Both the position numbers and the translations under genes were made by a program. The notes under the pieces were generated by a model. It saw only the letters and a list, made by a program, of their open reading frames with translations, was not told where the DNA came from and ran no database searches. This document shows, piece by piece, positions 6,915 through 8,388 of a stretch of 8,388 bases of DNA. Position 1 is the stretch's first letter; each line of letters opens with the position of its first letter. Source of the DNA: Saprospiraceae bacterium (GTDB lineage Bacteria > Bacteroidota > Bacteroidia > Chitinophagales > Saprospiraceae); the NCBI GenBank assembly GCA_020630895.1, contig JAHDII010000128.1, forward strand, positions 1-8,388, read 5' to 3'.

Positions 6915-7835
6915 TTATTCTTCCTCTTTTTTAGGAATATTTTTATTAATAAATTCTCCAATTTCTTTTAATGCTTGTTGTGCCTCAGGCATAAAAAATT
7001 GACGATTAAAATGCCAAACATGAGGTAATCCTTTGTATTCTTTATATTCACATTCTATATTAAATGCTTTAGCTCTTTTAGCAAAATTTCTAGCATCATC
7101 TACTAATACTTCAATAGATCCTGCATGAATTAAAATAGGAGGAAAATCACTTAAATCTCCATATAATGGATTGACTAAGGGATGTTTTGCTGTGTAAGGT
7201 TTTTTAATATAAAAAGGGATAATTTCTCTAATAAATTTAGGAATAATGAAAGGATCTGTTTTAGCATTTTCATCAACACTTTTTGCAGAACAAGTCAAAT
7301 CTAAAAAAGGAGACATTAAACAACAACAAGTAGGCATTTGCATATCTAATTCCTTCATTTTTAATAAGGCTTGCAAAATTAATCCTCCTCCAGCAGAATC
7401 TCCAACCATAGCAATTCTTCTTGCTGGATATTCCTCTCTTAATTGTCCATACACTTTAATAAGATCATCTCTTCCCGCAGGAAAAGGATGTTCTGGTGCT
7501 AAGCGATAATTAAAAATTAGAGCAGGGATACCACTCTCATGTACAATCCATCCAGCTAAGGGGCGGTGTGTATTAATATCCCCCATAAAATATCCTCCTC
7601 CATGCACATATAAAATAATAGCATCTTCTTTTGCTAATTCTTTGGGAGTAATAATTTCAGCATCAATTCCTTTTAAAATAACAGGATTTACATTAACTGT
7701 CCAAGGAGTAATGAATGTTTTTGCAAATAATTCATCCATTGAATTTCTAATCTCAATAATATCAAACTCCTTTTTTTCTATCGTCTTTCGACGGTATTTC
7801 ATTACATATTTTATAATTTCATTTTGTAAGCTCAT
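6915..7835 (-). CDS. Alpha/beta hydrolase of the hormone-sensitive lipase (GDXG) family
   Basis: A carboxylesterase-type hydrolase, 306 residues, expected to hydrolyse short-chain acyl esters or lactones; the natural substrate cannot be told. HGGG at 78-81 is the oxyanion-hole motif of the HSL family, and RLAPEHPFPA (111-120) is the usual conserved segment after it. GDSAGG (145-150) is the nucleophile elbow with S147. The acid is probably E242 in AGSIEVLVDD, since the related bacterial subgroup with GSxExLxDD uses Glu, and the base is H272 in LPHVWH. There is no signal peptide: the N-terminus (MSLQNEIIKYVMKYRRK) is amphipathic and basic, so the enzyme is likely cytoplasmic or loosely membrane associated. 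The C-terminus ends in a charged KKEEE. Length is normal for the family. It precedes the lipoprotein gene on the minus strand and follows ribH after 81 bases. Confidence 0.88.
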   Translation of the reverse strand: MSLQNEIIKYVMKYRRKTIEKKEFDIIEIRNSMDELFAKTFITPWTVNVNPVILKGIDAEIITPKELAKEDAIILYVHGGGYFMGDINTHRPLAGWIVHESGIPALIFNYRLAPEHPFPAGRDDLIKVYGQLREEYPARRIAMVGDSAGGGLILQALLKMKELDMQMPTCCCLMSPFLDLTCSAKSVDENAKTDPFIIPKFIREIIPFYIKKPYTAKHPLVNPLYGDLSDFPPILIHAGSIEVLVDDARNFAKRAKAFNIECEYKEYKGLPHVWHFNRQFFMPEAQQALKEIGEFINKNIPKKEEE

Positions 7836-7916
7836 TCTGATTAAATATTATGAAATAAAAATATTATTATTAAAAATTGTGAAGATAATTAAAAATAACG
7901 TTACATGTATGTATCC
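7836..7916. other. 81-base intergenic region between ribH and the hydrolase gene
   Basis: Very AT-rich spacer that should hold the end of the ribH transcript and any promoter of the hydrolase-lipoprotein pair. It contains a perfect 8-base palindrome TACATGTA (7902-7909) next to AACGTT (7897-7902). I found no TAnnTTTG element on the minus strand and no GC-rich hairpin with a T tract, so whether ribH reads through is open. Confidence 0.35.
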
Positions 7917-8388
7917 TTAAAAACCAATGTTTCTTTTTTCTTCAATTAAACTATTTTCTAGAACAGCCATTCGAATAGCTGTAACTGCTGCTTCAACACC
8001 TTTATTGCCATATTTCCCTCCTGCTCTGTCAATGGCTTGTTGTTCATCATTCGGAGTAAGTACTCCAAAAATATGAGGAACATTAGTCATAATACTTAAA
8101 TTAATTAATCCTTGTGCAACAGATTGGTTGATATATTCATTATGTGATGTTTCGCCTTTAATTACACAGCCAATACAAATAATAGCATCTACTTTTCTTT
8201 TATTGAATAATATTTTTGCTCCTGCGGCTAATTCAAAAGTACCTGGAACTTGAAGAGTAAAAATATCATCTTCTTGAGCTCCATGTTCAATTAAAGTATC
8301 AAAACAACCTTCATATAATTTATAAGTAATTTTTTGATTCCATTCAGCAATAATAATTCCAAATTTTAACCCCTTGCAAGAAGGTAGT
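7917..8388 (-). CDS. ribH: 6,7-dimethyl-8-ribityllumazine synthase, 5' end cut by window edge
   Basis: Lumazine synthase condenses 5-amino-6-ribitylamino-uracil with 3,4-dihydroxy-2-butanone 4-phosphate, the penultimate step of riboflavin synthesis, usually as an icosahedral or pentameric cytoplasmic assembly. The frame is open from the window edge to TAA at 7919-7917, giving 156 visible residues; only a short N-terminal piece is missing. Family motifs, numbered from the first whole visible codon, are FGIIIAEWN (9-17, substrate pocket), VPGTFELA (47-54), CIGCVIKGETSHNEYIN (71-87, with H82 as the proposed catalytic His), FGVLTPNDEQQAI (107-119) and RAGGKYGNKG (121-130, with R121 as the phosphate-binding Arg). 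The sequence is colinear and intact throughout. Its start, promoter and any FMN riboswitch are outside the window. Confidence 0.95.
   Translation of the reverse strand, partial: LPSCKGLKFGIIIAEWNQKITYKLYEGCFDTLIEHGAQEDDIFTLQVPGTFELAAGAKILFNKRKVDAIICIGCVIKGETSHNEYINQSVAQGLINLSIMTNVPHIFGVLTPNDEQQAIDRAGGKYGNKGVEAAVTAIRMAVLENSLIEEKRNIGF

Noticed and set aside
7897..7909. AACGTT followed by the palindrome TACATGTA, a possible operator upstream of the hydrolase gene.
   Set aside because: Eight-base palindromes arise easily in AT-rich DNA; there is no second copy nearby and no regulator gene next to it.
7246..7920. Plus-strand open frames opposite the hydrolase gene (7246-7509 and 7642-7920).
   Set aside because: Both are opposite a gene with intact catalytic motifs and show no recognisable domain or start signal.

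Overview
The window comes from a very AT-rich genome (about 30% G+C by eye) and reads as chromosomal core DNA of a member of the Bacteroidota. The evidence is the style of the proteins (a Bacteroidota-type LptD, an amidase with the long insertion and C-terminal SPOR-like domain common in that phylum, MCE proteins with a Cys-x4-Cys pair after the MCE domain), the near absence of Shine-Dalgarno sequences, and a TAnnTTTG-type -7 promoter element. I cannot place it more finely than the phylum from this sequence alone.

Left part (1-5086): an outer-envelope block around a short divergent intergenic region (1504-1567). To the left, on the minus strand, is the first 501 codons of lptD, the outer-membrane lipopolysaccharide insertase; its 3' end lies outside the window and it appears to start at TTG. 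To the right, on the plus strand, are a secreted N-acetylmuramoyl-L-alanine amidase and two tandem, clearly paralogous MCE/MlaD-type proteins. Together these genes touch LPS insertion, peptidoglycan cleavage and inter-membrane lipid transport.

Middle part (5067-6083): the same plus-strand run continues into a small SAM-dependent methyltransferase, whose start overlaps the end of the second MCE gene, and then tadA, the tRNA wobble adenosine deaminase, 3 bases further on. The close packing from 1568 to 6083 (gaps of 2 and 55 bases, a 20-base overlap, then 3 bases) suggests one transcription unit.

Right part (6087-8388, minus strand): read in the direction of transcription, a 5'-truncated ribH (lumazine synthase), an 81-base gap, an HSL-family alpha/beta hydrolase, and 15 bases later an unrecognised lipoprotein whose stop lies 3 bases from the stop of tadA. 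The hydrolase and lipoprotein look like a two-gene unit.

No stretch longer than 300 bases is without a gene. I see no RNA genes, insertion sequences, CRISPR arrays, integrases, toxin-antitoxin or defence genes. The window is mainly housekeeping; the points most worth a second look are the tandem MCE pair with its shared unusual C-terminal tail, the divergent lptD/amidase arrangement, and the methyltransferase and lipoprotein of unknown role.
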